A DNA stretch of 64,000 nt from Symsagittifera roscoffensis (Eukaryota; Xenacoelomorpha; Acoela; Convolutidae): the NCBI RefSeq assembly GCF_963678635.1, contig NC_087063.1, positions 57,730,759 through 57,794,758 on the forward strand. Reading direction: 5' to 3'. The notes beneath the pieces were generated by a model. That model worked only from the letters and a program-made list of their open reading frames with translations, was not told where the DNA came from and searched no databases. Every line of letters begins with the position of its first letter. Within the stretch, counting starts at the first letter, position 1. A program made the translations under genes and the position numbers. Shown here piece after piece: positions 20,429 through 31,507 of this stretch.

Positions 20429-20794
20429 TCAATCTGACTGGCACTCGTGATACCAGAGCTGCCTGAAACCACGGCAAAACTCTTTTGGTTTCTGTACCCG
20501 CACCAGAGGAAGTCGTTGATCTGTCCTCAGATCTGCGTCAACCAGACTTTGAGGTGGTGAAATGGAGCCTGGTAGAAGAAAGGGCGAAATGAACTCTGCT
20601 ACCAGAGGAAGAGGATCTGGCCTCAGATACGGTCCATTCGGTACCTCGGAAAGTGGTACCATCCTAATTGGCACAGCTGGCGCACCGATGGGCAACTGGC
20701 CGGTGACTTCCGAGGTATGTTCATCGATAGCACTTGTCACTTCTGGAGCAGTAACTGTAATACCAACAGTACCTGGAGCAGTGCCCTTGTTCAT
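20429..20794 (-). CDS. Unknown Pro/Thr/Val-rich open frame
   Basis: A 121-codon minus-strand frame with PAVPIRMVPLSEVP-like composition, upstream of the JmjC pieces on the same strand. It could be a low-complexity N-terminal exon of that gene. Its start lies inside a ~70-bp imperfect tandem repeat (about 20,731-20,857), whose unit length is not a multiple of three. No domain recognised; the plus-strand frame over the same DNA is equally open. Confidence 0.2.
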   Translation of the reverse strand: MNKGTAPGTVGITVTAPEVTSAIDEHTSEVTGQLPIGAPAVPIRMVPLSEVPNGPYLRPDPLPLVAEFISPFLLPGSISPPQSLVDADLRTDQRLPLVRVQKPKEFCRGFRQLWYHECQSD

Positions 20795-20859
20795 TGATAG
20801 TACTTGTCACTTCTGGAGCAGTAACTGTAGTACCAATAGTACCTGGAGCAATGTCCCTT

Positions 20860-22660
20860 GAGATTTCGCCGTCATTCAGTGAAATAGAGGGCTAAAACAG
20901 TGATGTTGATTTAATTGCAGACTAGTGGGTGGACAATTATACTTGCAGACTAGTGGGTGGACAATTATATAAAAGAAATACGGCGTTTTGTTACATACAA
21001 TTGAAATGGTCAATACGGGTTCCTCATTCTCAGGCTCCATTTTGCACAAAATCGTCACCAATGGTTCCTGCTTATACCAGCTCGTCGCATCCAGCACGTT
21101 TGGTTCCCGCTTGCACCAGGAAGTCGTCACATCACGCTCATTTCTGCACGGCTTATGTTTGTTCCAGGAGGCCGTCTTGCTCGTCGTCTTGGTCTTGGTC
21201 GTCTTCTCTGGTTTCTAACGCATTTTCTCCGGTATTCCGCCTCGTCGTCTGCCTCGTCGCCGTTGTCGTGATACAGTCTAGTTGCGCGGACGTGGACTGA
21301 ATTATTTGGTTTAGTGCTAAAACAGTTTGAATACGAAATCAAAAAAAACACAAATCGATGGGTTCTTATCTTATTTCAAAAGCACACATCTTCACTCACT
21401 CTGATCATCGCCGGTTGCATCCTCGCAGATAAAACTTGCCCTGCTCTGCTTCACTCTGAATGGTAGTTGGCACCCCTCATAAGTGTCCCGCACAAATTTA
21501 ACTTTTCCTAGCGGGATAGAGCAGCTTTCGTTTGAGCCCAGATCTTCGATTGGCTCTTATCCTCTCCCAGCATCTAGGCGACAACACAAGCTCTGCAGTT
21601 CTGTAGCAGTTGCTGAAGCCCTCCGTGCCACCGAACATGCAAGTCACTTTATTCAGTTTCGCATCCCTCTTCTCGCATCGCTTTTCAGCAAAATGGTTGA
21701 CCATGTTGCTTCTTTGCGAAAACTGTAGGTCGCACTCAGAAACGAAAAGAAAAACAAAATCAGTCGAAGATTAAAATTTAGATTTGTAAAGTTTTTTCAC
21801 ATTATCGAGTTTGTTACAAAATTGGTATGCAGACTATAATTAGGCTATGACATCGTTAGCCCTCGTTACAAAAGCAAAGCTACCTGACAATATAAAATTG
21901 AGTCACATGTGGGGTGAGGGAAAAGGAAAAGAGCCAATAAATTTTAAGTGGAATCCGCAAACTCTTAAGCACTATATCTATATCATTTTATTGGAATCCA
22001 AGATCAAATCTTTTGAAACCTTTGCCACATCAAATTTGTGATACCCTTCAGGATGCGAAACCGGTATCTCAATTGTGAAATGCTAGCCTTAAATTTTATC
22101 ATGATATACGTATTATATGCGAGCCTTAAATTTTATTATGATATACAATAATTTTGATGCACGTTTAATTCGTTGTTTAAAAAACATCTTGCAGTGCCGC
22201 GGATTTAAGCCAGCGACAACTGGTTTGGTAGCATATTCTTCATTTCTAGGCCATCAGACCTGTGTGTACTCTTAGATAAACTGATTGCTAAAAGCAAATG
22301 AAAGAATTCGTCCTATGCAAATATCAGTTACTAGAGTTTATCTGATGCAAAACCTTTTTGTTACCCTTGAATTCATTAAAAACCCATTTTATGAAAAAAA
22401 TAACACTTGATGAAAACGTTAAGGATAATGATAAACTTACTTTTGCACTCGAAGCCAGTCATATATCGGATTGATCGAAAATGGATAAAGGAAATAAAAC
22501 CAAATCAGAGCTGAAAATATTTTTAAAATTAAATTGATATGTAGGATCGACCGCCGTATAAATTATCCTTCTAAGTGGCCTAATGAAGAGCCTCTTTTAG
22601 AAAATTTATATTATTAGCAATAGAACATACAATAAGAATTTCATTTTAAATTATTTAATC
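20860..22660. other. No supported gene; short local repeats
   Basis: Open frames on both strands at 20,876-21,351 overlap each other and none has a clear start, splice signal or domain. A ~25-bp direct repeat (GCAGACTAGTGGGTGGACAA) lies at about 20,919-20,968. The rest is AT-rich without recognisable features. Confidence 0.4.
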
Positions 22661-22668
22661 TTCAAAAT

Positions 22669-22716
22669 TGATTTTTTAGTATTGAAAAACCGCGGTTTTT
22701 CAATACTAAAAAATCA
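22669..22716. repeat. Perfect 48-bp palindrome
   Basis: Two 24-bp arms meet with no loop at ACCG/CGGT. Such a sequence can extrude as a cruciform or form a hairpin RNA. Confidence 0.9.
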
Positions 22717-22777
22717 TTTTTCTCGATATAAATTAATAATAATACTTTAATTTAAATTATTATATCGAGAAAAATGA
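22714..22777. repeat. Second adjoining hairpin
   Basis: The 18-bp arms TCATTTTTCTCGATATAA (22,714-22,731) and complement (22,760-22,777) flank a 28-bp AT loop. It overlaps the end of the 48-bp palindrome by three bases. Confidence 0.8.
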
Positions 22778-22939
22778 TAAGTTTCCAATGGGATATTCAT
22801 TGCAAGGTACAATTAAGGGGAGGAAGAAACAAGATTTAAAGCCGCGGTTAAAAATCCCACCATAACCTACAATTAGTTTTCCGATTAAGCAAATTGGTAA
22901 TTACGGATGTGGATAACTTATATAACAACCTCTATTCAT

Positions 22940-23240
22940 TCATCACTGCACCTTTTTCGAATCATTCAGTTTGAAAATCTTCTTGATTCAACCAATACTG
23001 CACTTTTTTTGAAATCAGTTTCCGACAAACACTTCTGACAAACAAAACCGACACGAATATCGACAAAAACCGATACAGAAACTTGAGAATCTTCTGAATT
23101 CATTCATTACTGCACTTTTTTCGAATTCAGTTTCCGACAAACAAAACCGACACAAATATCGACAAAAACCGATACGACTCGATGTACAGACAGACAAACC
23201 GACACGAACCGACATACGAGTCGACAGACAAATAATCGAC
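22940..23240. repeat. Imperfect ~120-bp tandem duplication
   Basis: The sequence ACTGCACTTTTTTCGAATTC..TTTCCGACAAACAAAACCGACACAAATATCGACAAAAACCGATAC occurs twice in a row with small changes, followed by degenerate ACCGACAxACxAA motifs to about 23,280. The Cys/Arg-rich minus-strand frames here are by-products. Confidence 0.6.
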
Positions 23241-23460
23241 ATGCGAATTGCGACGCACAAACCGACGCGTAAGAATCGACATCCAAATGAACTAGTCGCA
23301 CGATACGACTCCTCGATGACCGAGAAAAATAGGGAGCAACAATTGTGGAATCGCTATCCGATAGCATCAGATAATGATCGAAAATTTGTAGACGCAAACT
23401 TCTTGACGAAGTAGAAGGAAAAAATGGCAAACAAATATCGAACAATGCAGACTAGTTTCA

Positions 23461-23883
23461 GAAAAGGTCGATGGAACTACGTTAGAAGTTGACGATGTTG
23501 TACGAAAAAAAGCAATACCACGGCAACGCAGTCATTTGATTGCAGTAGCAGCAGACATTATGCAGATGTTCATTCTACGGGACTTCAAGGAAATACCATG
23601 GAACGAAAAAAGGAGAAACCTGGTCAAATTTCTTTTCAGAAACAATGCTACCCGAATACTCACCTTTTACTCACCTTTTAGTGTTATAACCCATCAGAAC
23701 AGATCGAAACCGCACATCAGTTGTAGGAACCTCATCAGGAACCCCGACATCAACAGAATCAGCAACCTCACAATCATTAGCTCTTCCAGCACCCTCAGAA
23801 CCATCAAGAAGTTCAGCAACCGCATCCTCATACATCAGTGTTATAAACCATCACTGCAGATCGAAACAGATCATCAGTTGTAG
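23461..23883 (+). CDS. Possible exon of an unknown gene
   Basis: The plus-strand frame from about 23,461 is open and of mixed, non-repetitive composition for its first 70 codons (for example EVDDVVRKKAIPRQ and MQMFILRDFKEIPWNEK). It lacks an ATG at its start; a TTTCAG at 23,455-23,460 could be an acceptor, although the frame is also open for a few codons upstream. Its second half runs into the 157-bp duplication and is doubtful. No domain recognised. Confidence 0.3.
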   Translation, partial: EKVDGTTLEVDDVVRKKAIPRQRSHLIAVAADIMQMFILRDFKEIPWNEKRRNLVKFLFRNNATRILTFYSPFSVITHQNRSKPHISCRNLIRNPDINRISNLTIISSSSTLRTIKKFSNRILIHQCYKPSLQIETDHQL

Positions 23884-23995
23884 GAACCTCATCAGGAACC
23901 CCGACATCAACAGAATCAGCAACCTCACAACCATTAGCTCTTCCAGCACCCTCAGAACCATCAAGAAGTGCAGCAACCGCATCCTTATACAGGCA
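23682..23995. repeat. 157-bp tandem duplication
   Basis: The block containing GTTGTAGGAACCTCATCAGG at about 23,719 recurs 157 bp later with only a few substitutions and indels. One frame is Ser/Thr/Pro-rich, but the period is not a multiple of three, so the frame shifts between copies. That argues against this repeat being under coding constraint. Confidence 0.75.
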
Positions 23996-24222
23996 CCATC
24001 ATATTTATTTTCAAAGCATGTGATTCTTACCTTGAATACTCGGAAGAGAGAACTGGCGACACTACAACAGTGACACACTCCAAAAGCATCCGAAAGATTT
24101 TGGCGCCAAGTTTTGTTTTATGTTCAATGCCATAGAACTAGCCTCCAAGGGCTAATGGAAGTAGCTGAAAAGTACTTCCATTAGAATCAAAAATGAAACT
24201 TTTATAAGATATATTTATCAAG

Positions 24223-25020
24223 TCAATAAAATTTTAAGGTACTTCTTCCAAAGATGGGAATTATCACATCACATATGCCGACCCAGCTCTTGGTCAACGC
24301 ACGACTCTGCAACTCTTCGGGAACCTCATATGGAAAGCTCTCAATATCGTTGGCGGTATGTTTCAGGCTTGTCGTTTTCTCAAGCGGCTGAAACTTTCCC
24401 ATTGATCCATCATTGAGCAGCTTCGCAACCAGGTCAACCACCTTCCTCAGGTCATGGGTAATTTTACTTGACAGCTCATGGGAAGTCGTCATCTGCTGAA
24501 CGAAGATCTGGCGAACGTAACGTTGATAATCTTGTCGGGATCGCACTGCCAACAGAACCTTTACGTAGGTGTATCTGTCCAATTTCTGGTGAACTTCTGA
24601 AGCTTGCTTCTTCAACTTTTACGTCTCGAACTTACGGTTGGTAGACAAAGGCATAAGTCTCGCAACCTTATGTGCGAGAGAGCGCTTCGGCTGTTCCAGA
24701 TTTATGATGCTTATCTATAAAAAACGAAAATGATTACATGTGATTCCACGTCGGTTTCTATTTTGATAAATGAATCCCTTTGAAAGAAATCAAAACTTTA
24801 TATCGATTGATCTACCTGGCGTTTGAACTGATTAATTAGTGGAGCAACCCGGCACACCGCGTTCCCAAATGAAATGACGAAAAACAGTTGAGTTATCACC
24901 AGGTTTTTGGTGTCCCGAAAAGCCCGCTGAACAACATAGTTCTTATTGCTCCTGTTTAAATGGGTTCTGGCCTCCGTATAGTACAATTTCATACCCTGTA
25001 CTAGCCAAACTGGAATTCTG
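24223..25020 (-). CDS. Three-exon gene of unknown function (3' part)
   Basis: On the minus strand three open segments join in frame through canonical introns. Exon a is about 24,816-25,020, ending CAG before GTAGAT. Exon b is 24,636-24,714, after TTTTTTATAG and ending before GTAAGT. Exon c is 24,223-24,596, after GCTTCAG and ending at TGA. The introns are 101 and 39 nt, with phases 0 and 1. Exon c alone gives about 125 residues, likely helical and rich in Lys, Leu and Gln (HQKLDRYTYVKVLLAVRS near its start). There is an internal ATG near 24,995, or the protein may start further upstream after a CCCACAG acceptor. No signal peptide or known domain seen. The consistent splicing makes a real gene likely. 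Confidence 0.6.
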
Positions 25021-25639
25021 TGGGAGACGCGAGAAGTTGACACTATAAAATCGAGTCATAAATTCGAGTCAGTGTTTTTTCATCAAGTCAGTGTTTTGGA
25101 TATGAAAAGATTCTAAAAGGCTGCTGGTTCTATGCTAAGCTCCACGCTATCGTCTTTGTTTTTTCCTCTAAGTTGACAAAATCCTGGACGACAGCTTGTA
25201 CCGTGGTGTTAATTATCATTTTCCCGAGCATCCGTGCACGTGAACAGAAACGTGACAATAGTCCTGAACAAGGTCAATTGTTCTTTGTGGGTCAAGGTTC
25301 TGTTTCTTTTATTAGCGCAGTCATTCGACTTCTCGACGCTCTGTAAAATGACTTCTTCGAGTCTCGTTTATTATCGGGTGTTCGGCTCGGGGGGCTTTTC
25401 CAGGTTGCTAAAAGTGAATATGATTTAGTTTCGATATTTGGTTTACCAAAACCTTTTAATGCTTGTATAATGGGTTCCCTTATGAAATTATTTTTTCAAC
25501 TTAGTTTGTCCTAGATTATCTGCCTCTGCATGATCACTTCTCCGGCTTTCTGTGGGCTCACTATTCCTGTGATTTCGTAATTCTGTGCGATCATCGGCTC
25601 GTTGTTCCATGGGAGTGTAGGTGTGCCTCTCGTGGTCAT

Positions 25640-26033
25640 GCGGTTGTCAATCAACTTCTTGATAGTGGGGAAAAGCCGATGGCCATGGAGAATTCGGATA
25701 CGGTGATGCCGACATATAGCAATCCAGGTAGGCTGGAGATGGCTGATACTGCTGAGCCTGGCACTGATGTACCATCGAGTGGACTGAATGGACATGTCAC
25801 ACAGGGATATGTGGTTGCCCATATGCCGGTGAAATTGGCGAGGCTAAAGGTCGCGGGGGTGCTCGCAAATGGGTTACCGGTGTCGGAGGAGCAAATTATA
25901 TCGTCTCTGGTGCTGCGAGTAGTGACGGAGGCCCAGGGATGTTAGAAGGCACTGCAAATGGCGATGGAGAACTGGAAGGCACTAAACATGAGCTTTCGGC
26001 GTTCGACAAATTACTTGAGTCCGTTAGCTTGTA
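25640..26033 (+). CDS. Possible terminal exon, frame broken
   Basis: The plus strand is open from before 25,679 to 25,945 (starting near VNQLLDSGEKPMAMENSD), while a second frame is open from about 25,800 to a TAA at 26,033 and is Gly-rich (RKWVTGVGGANYIVSG). A switch between the two around 25,800-25,850 would give one longer protein, so this may be an exon with a frameshift or a decayed gene. The minus strand is also open across part of it. No domain recognised. Confidence 0.2.
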
Positions 26034-26612
26034 ATAGATTCGGATGAAAAATGAGAGATGCAAGTAATATTGAGCACAAGATGAGGACGAACTGATTCCA
26101 ATTTAGCGGCAAAGCTCCCATCACCTATCAACACCAATTTAATCGAAACGCCAGGATCAAGATAAGAGTCCACCAAGGAATAGCTTCGACACTTTCCGCT
26201 CTTTTTAGCACACCAGGCGTTTTTAGCACCTATGCCATAATGACTGCTAATGACTGTTATGACTAATTGATAATAAAGGCGTCACTGATAAGCGAAAGTA
26301 GACAGTGCAGTTCTTATCAGTGAAGTCGTCATTTTCTTTGACGCATTAGTCCTGCATCAGGAAAATTGTCATTAGTCAATTCTTGAACCAAGACTCATTT
26401 CCTTTCAATCATTCAATCGCTCCTCAATCCAGTCATATATTAGATTCTTTCCTCCATGTCATCATGCTAAGTATTTTCGGGTAAATGAAAAAAAAACAAG
26501 TCCTCGACGACGCCACTTCCATCTGAGAAAGTGCTGTAATTTTATCATTAATTAGCGATTGGTGCGTAAAGACTAAATGGCCTGACTGGCCGGCAAAAGA
26601 AAACGCAGCAGC
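26034..26612. other. No gene seen; short inverted repeat
   Basis: Intergenic-looking AT-rich DNA. A short inverted pair CACTGATAAG / CTTATCAGTG lies at about 26,283-26,325, embedded in repeated AATGACTG-like words. Confidence 0.35.
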
Positions 26613-26864
26613 ATGGAATATACGAAGTCCACGAACACAATGATACTAATGTCATCAGCAGAAAGCGGAATTCGAGAAAGGAGAAGCTATCGTTCAAACC
26701 CAGACGGCTGCACAGGGACTCGATGGTCTTTTTCGAAGATGCTAGAGTTTCAAAAAAGGATTGTCACCATCAATGACCCTTTCTTGCCCCAGTGCACAGT
26801 TCGTTTGGTCGACAAACCTCACGATACTGCGGGGAATGGACCATCATGCAGTGGCAGTTCATAA
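26613..26864 (+). CDS. Doubtful open frame upstream of the spliced gene
   Basis: An 83-codon plus-strand frame, with a second overlapping frame of similar quality in the same strand. It may be a 5' exon of the gene that starts at 26,951, but I found no convincing donor to join them. Confidence 0.2.
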   Translation: MEYTKSTNTMILMSSAESGIRERRSYRSNPDGCTGTRWSFSKMLEFQKRIVTINDPFLPQCTVRLVDKPHDTAGNGPSCSGSS

Positions 26865-26950
26865 GTTAGGTACTCCGATTTGAGAAACGAGTCACAAGGC
26901 GAATCAAGGAAACGAGTCGCCAGAGAATCACATAAAGTTCATGATTAAAG

Positions 26951-27381
26951 ATGCTGACAAAACTAGACCCGAACAAAAAGACTCAGAGCCCAAGGCCAAA
27001 AAAACAAGGAGCAAAACCGCAGGAAGATATTTTGAGTCGCCTTGATTATTTTGAGTTGCGAGCAAATGACATTCCCTTGAAGTTTGCTCCAGGCATCAAC
27101 GGTGTAATACAGGTAAAATTATCACGTAACTAATCAAATGTGTAACTAATCTACTAATTTATCACATCCAACTATCCTTATATTCTGTATGCAAGTAATT
27201 TTAGCTAGAATCGACTATCTTGCGCGCCGGAGAAAAATTCCGTGTCGATTATTTGAAATTCGATTGCTCAAAGAAACGAGCAGTTGTGGGAATGAGTTCC
27301 ATCAAAAATGCGGATGTCACCCTGAGAATGTCTTTTGTATTGGCGGAGCTTGCTGAAGAAGATTTTTCGGCATGTAATTGA
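26951..27381 (+). CDS. Spliced gene of unknown function
   Basis: Exon 1 (26,951-27,112) starts at ATG with a Lys/Pro/Gln-rich N-terminus and then RLDYFELRANDIPLKFAPG. It ends CAG before GTAAAA. A 92-nt intron ends TAATTTTAG, and exon 2 (27,205-27,381) continues in frame (LESTILRAGEKFRVDYLKF...) to TGA, giving 112 residues. The beta-strand-like alternation and lack of a signal peptide suggest a small soluble or domain-type protein; I do not recognise it. A further open exon at 27,445 may belong to the same gene through a different donor, in which case the TGA is not the true end. Confidence 0.5.
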
Positions 27382-27444
27382 TTGTTTCAATTTCGTTGTT
27401 TTTCCAAAAACAAAGATGATTTATTCTTTTGTGCTTCGTTTTAG

Positions 27445-27871
27445 AACAAAATTAGCTGCGATCTCAGTGATATCACTCGCTCAATTAGCCAATTTTTTGC
27501 AACAATTTCGGCAATAAAAAGATGCGTTGACTTGATGAGGAAAAACACAGGGCAAACTTTCATATTGGTTGCAGCTACACGAGCAACCAGAAATGCCATT
27601 GGTTTATCACCCAAACTGTGTGCTGCTAAACTATTGCGAAGTATAACCTCAGGACTTTTTGGATGCCATCAATCTTGGGACTCTGTGCTTGTGGAAAAAT
27701 GCAAAAAACGAACGTGAGCTGGACACTCTGATCAAATCTATCAAGTTCAACGAACACAGAGATTTCCTCATGAGCACAATCCGATGCCATATAAATGCAT
27801 GCCGTCGTAGATATGCCGTCGATGATAACTACCGAGAAGTCTTTAGACATAATATGGCCGAGTCCGCCTAG
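27445..27871 (+). CDS. Likely downstream exons of the same or next gene
   Basis: After a T-rich TTCGTTTTAG acceptor a frame is open from 27,445 (NKISCDLSDITRSISQFF...) to past 27,650. A second frame, opening after an AACCTCAG acceptor at 27,652, runs to a TAG at 27,871 (KNERELDTLIKSIKFNEH.., ending NMAESA). Both have protein-like composition. I could not fix the donor that joins them; a GT at about 27,568 gives a phase-0 join but is a weak donor. C-terminal end of an unknown protein. Confidence 0.4.
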
Positions 27872-28357
27872 GATCTTTTTTATGAATTGGAATGAAGAAC
27901 TTGAACTGTTTATACTGTTTGTCGTTATGACTGTTTTGCTATGACAGTTTGTTGTTATGGACTGTTTGTTATTATTTGAGCTCTTTAAATTAATCGAAAT
28001 TCGCCGTATTCATTTTACTGTATGCAGTATGTATATGGTCTGAAAATTATGCCGGCGCGTCGAAGTTGCTCATAGGGAGTAAACTATTTATTAATAGAAA
28101 CTAATTTGAGTAAATCCATTTTAGATAAAAAGATAACAAAACTTGAACAACTACAGCTGAAAGAAAATTTCATTGCAAAACCAAAAATATGTTCCCGAAA
28201 ACTTTGCCTTATCAAACTATATGTTCGCAATTTGAAATCACTCGAAAAAGGCCAAACTAAAGTGTTTTTAATTTACTTAAAATAATTAATTGATTGAAAT
28301 GAACTGATGAATTTAGATGCGAGTTTACTTCATAATTTTGTTCAATTTGTTCACTTC
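27872..28357. other. No gene seen
   Basis: AT-rich, with repeated GACTGTTTGTTATTATGAC-like words near 27,910-27,970, probably a short decayed tandem repeat after the gene end. Confidence 0.35.
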
Positions 28358-28625
28358 TGCAGGAATTGAGATTGATGACAGGAATTGTGATCGAAGTTGG
28401 GTTACAGGAATTGGGATCGAAGTTGGGTTACAGGAATTGGGATCAAAATTTGGTTACAGGAATTGGGTCGAAGTTGGGTTAGAGGAATTGGGATCGAAGT
28501 TGGGCTACAGGAATTGGAATCGAAGTTGGGTTAGAGGAATTGGGATCGAAGTTGGGTTACAGGAATTGGGATCGAAGTGGGTTACAGGAATTGAGATCGA
28601 AGTTGGGGACAGGAATTGAGACTGG
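28358..28625 (+). repeat. Minisatellite, ~27-bp unit
   Basis: About ten imperfect copies of the word GGAATTGGGATCGAAGTTGG followed by GTTACA. Because the unit is close to a multiple of three the array is open in one frame, but the protein read from it is an artefact. Confidence 0.9.
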
Positions 28626-28729
28626 TAGCTGATCAACGTAGCTGAGATTGAACTTGCTGGTGAACACCTAGTAAATAAAAGATGAAAATTAAAACGTTAC
28701 CTCATTTAAACATATATGTAGATGGAATC

Positions 28730-28935
28730 CGCAAACAAAATGCGGATTCCAATTACAATTTGCGGATTCCGCTTACAATTTGCGAATTCCACTTACAATT
28801 TGCGGACTCCACTTAAAATTGCGAATTGCGCAACAGCTCAATTTAACGATACAAATGTCTAATCATTTGTTTGTGGATTCCACTAAGTGTTCTGGATTCC
28901 GACAATACAGTTGCGGATTCCGTAAATTCGCCTAT
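28730..28935 (+). repeat. Minisatellite, ~20-bp unit
   Basis: Degenerate copies of TGCGGATTCCACTTACAATT, regular at 28,738-28,815 and scattered further to about 29,050 as isolated GCGGATTCCG words. Confidence 0.75.
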
Positions 28936-29559
28936 TTTTGGAGCGATTTTCAGCGGTACAGGGATTTAGGTATTTGTTTCGGGAATCCAAAACAGCATAG
29001 AAGATCAAACAAAAGTAGCAATCTTGCGGATTCCGCGAAAAATCTGACTTTGGCCTGTTGCGGACTCGCTTACAATGCACAGTATCCACAGTTTGGCCTC
29101 GTAATGACTCATTTAAACCAGTATACGAAAAAGTTCATTAAAAACATCCGACCCTACCCAGGTTCGATTCCTCTTATTTTGTAGCTGGTCTCCTTCCCCA
29201 TTGGCTGTACTTAACAGCTGAATCAAAATGAACAGAGTCCATGAACATTTTGTGCCAACAATTGCATCGCAACAATATTTGCGACTTAGGTTGGAAAAAA
29301 AAGAGTTCAAACTAAAACATAATCTATGCTTGTGTAAACATGCCTTTTCATTCGTCCTTACAATTACATCGAAGCCTCAATTTTGATTCTTGTTGACTGA
29401 TAGCATCATCAAAAAATTCAGTATATTTATAATACTTAAGGAGGCAACCGAGGAGTCACCTGTTTTCAGATTTAAGGATGTAGCTGTCGATAGAGCTTCA
29501 AATGCAGACCTTTTTTAGCAAAAATTACTGATCTGACAAAATAATTAAAAATCAGCTAC

Positions 29560-30480
29560 ATATTTTAACAAGGATAGCCAGTTGCCGTGCAAGTAGCACA
29601 AAATGTTCCGACCATGGTCTTTAAAAAACTACAAAACGTTTTTTTCCAAATTAGTGAAGTTTTCTGCGTGTGATAAAAGCATCTGATGTAAAACTATTTT
29701 TAAGGCGTATTCAACAAACAGCCATAATTTTATAGGCAAACTGGTCAATTTTTTTTTTTAGAAAACTGACTAGATAAAACAGAACGTCAAAAAATTTTTT
29801 TAATTTCAATTATTATTCGAAAGAGAAAATTATTGAATTGTTTGGTTCCCAAAATGGCGCTAAAAACTCCAAAAACTAAATTTTTAGGGCCAAATTAAAC
29901 AAATAAGCCTATTAAGGCGAAAAATCAACACACTTCAATTAAGTTTTTCTCGATACTTGGAAAATTTCTGATGTCGCTCGAATCACGACTGAAAGAGCTT
30001 TAATATGCTATATCACTCAACTCTCCACGATGATTATTGAGGGTAGCTGATTTCTCATGGAAAAAAAAACCGAATACAAAAATCCTTCCCATTTTTCACA
30101 TGATCGGAACAAGGCTGCTCCTATCAAGGCAAAACCCTGAATAATCCGACTGCCATTTGATTGGTCTCAAAACGTCGAGCATGGAAAATCTTATAACCAA
30201 TTAGCTGCCTTAATTCAGTTTGGAACGATTTTGTAGTGAGGGATATTTCACCACACGTGTAAATAATAAAACGAGCAGTTTGGACTCACTCGTGGAAGAT
30301 TACTATAAGACTGTGCACACCAGGCGGGTCTTACGAAGATCAATCCCGGAGGGACCAAAGTTTTATTTAAAAAATGATCCGAATAAAAAACCCACCCGGA
30401 GCATATGTATTCCTTACTTTCTTCGAAAGTCGCAACAATTAATTTCCAATGCTATGCACCAAAAGCCGCACTAATAATGA
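29560..30480 (+). repeat. Diverged outlying copy of the array family
   Basis: The words AAGGATAGCCAGTTGC, AAGTAGCACA and ATGTTCCGACCA (29,571-29,614) match the recurrent motif of the composite units. 29,960-30,120 follows the start of the ~1.7-kb units (TCGAATCACGACT, AATACAAAAATCCTTCCC, ATCGGAACA). An 84-codon frame at 30,220-30,474, without ATG, is present but has no supporting copy. Confidence 0.55.
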
Positions 30481-31269
30481 ATAGACATAAACTTTGCATG
30501 TAATACTTGGAACATAATAAACTAAAGCCATCCAACTACTTTTACGTAATAAACTGGAGAGCATAAAACCAAATTATGTTTCAATTAAACATTAAAAAAA
30601 ATGCGAGATATATTAAGTTCGAAAAGTTCTGAAATGCAGTTTTAATTTTCGCATTGCTGCTTCAAACAATTTTTTTTTCGGTTCATTTGAAATCACAATG
30701 CATCAACTGTGTTAACTTTCAATTAATGAATGACAAAGCACATGCTACCACAAAGCCGTAAAGATATCTTCAAAGTAGCACCAATTTTTGCGACTTATGT
30801 TGAAAAAAATACGCGTAATCGTAGAATACTCATTGTAGCTCGCTTGTTTCATGACTTTTCCTAAAAAAGGGAAAATCGCATGATTTTATGCGTCTACTCA
30901 GTATTTATTGTGAGTCTATAAATTATAATCCTTGTGCCGTTTTCGAGGATGCTTCACAACCAAAACACCTCAATGATGAGTTATCATTAACTGGCCGAAT
31001 GTCACCTCCAAAACAAATATTTTTTGAGTTATGATACAAACACGTGTTTTTACATCATTTCATCAATCATGCGACATTATTTCAACCCTTTGAGTTGTTG
31101 CAGAGACAACGACAAAAATGCGAAGACTTTCCTTTCCTCAGTTGAAAAAAGCTGCAACTTTTGTCCCGTGATTATATTTTAAAACTCATTCCATAATTTT
31201 AATTGATGACATACGAACATACAATTCTAATTGATTTAATAAAATAAGCATTTATAAAAATTTATCAAT
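30481..31269. other. AT-rich spacer, no gene
   Basis: No exon or transposon end found. Short words shared with the neighbouring arrays (AACGTAATAAACTGGAG-like at about 30,543) suggest it is an older part of the same repeat landscape. Confidence 0.35.
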
Positions 31270-31299
31270 TAGTGCATTATCAGCGCATTCTAACACTAC

Positions 31300-31507
31300 T
31301 AGCATTAAAAACAATCAAGTAAAATTGAACTTTTCGAAACCTGTTTTCACTTTAGAAAACGAATTAGCTTTTCTACACGAATAACATCGCTGCTGCTTAA
31401 ATATAAGACGTTCAGGTTTCAAAAGTCAGTCGCATTTAAATTTATTTTAAGGCAAAACAATAGTCGGTTATAGAAGTATTCCAACATTGGGAATTTTTTT
31501 TCAAAAG
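31300..31507 (+). repeat. Array lead-in segment
   Basis: This ~205-bp piece (ACAATCAAGTAAAATTGAAC to the start of unit 1) recurs almost unchanged at 36,325-36,523, before unit 4. It marks the start of a higher-order repeat of about 5.0 kb. Confidence 0.85.

Noticed and set aside
28317-28619. 100-codon repetitive frame
   Set aside because: It is the ~27-bp minisatellite, open only because the unit length is near a multiple of three.
12639-28935. CRISPR-like regular repeats
   Set aside because: The repeats have no unique spacers, are minisatellite or microsatellite in kind, and the context is a eukaryotic genome without cas genes.
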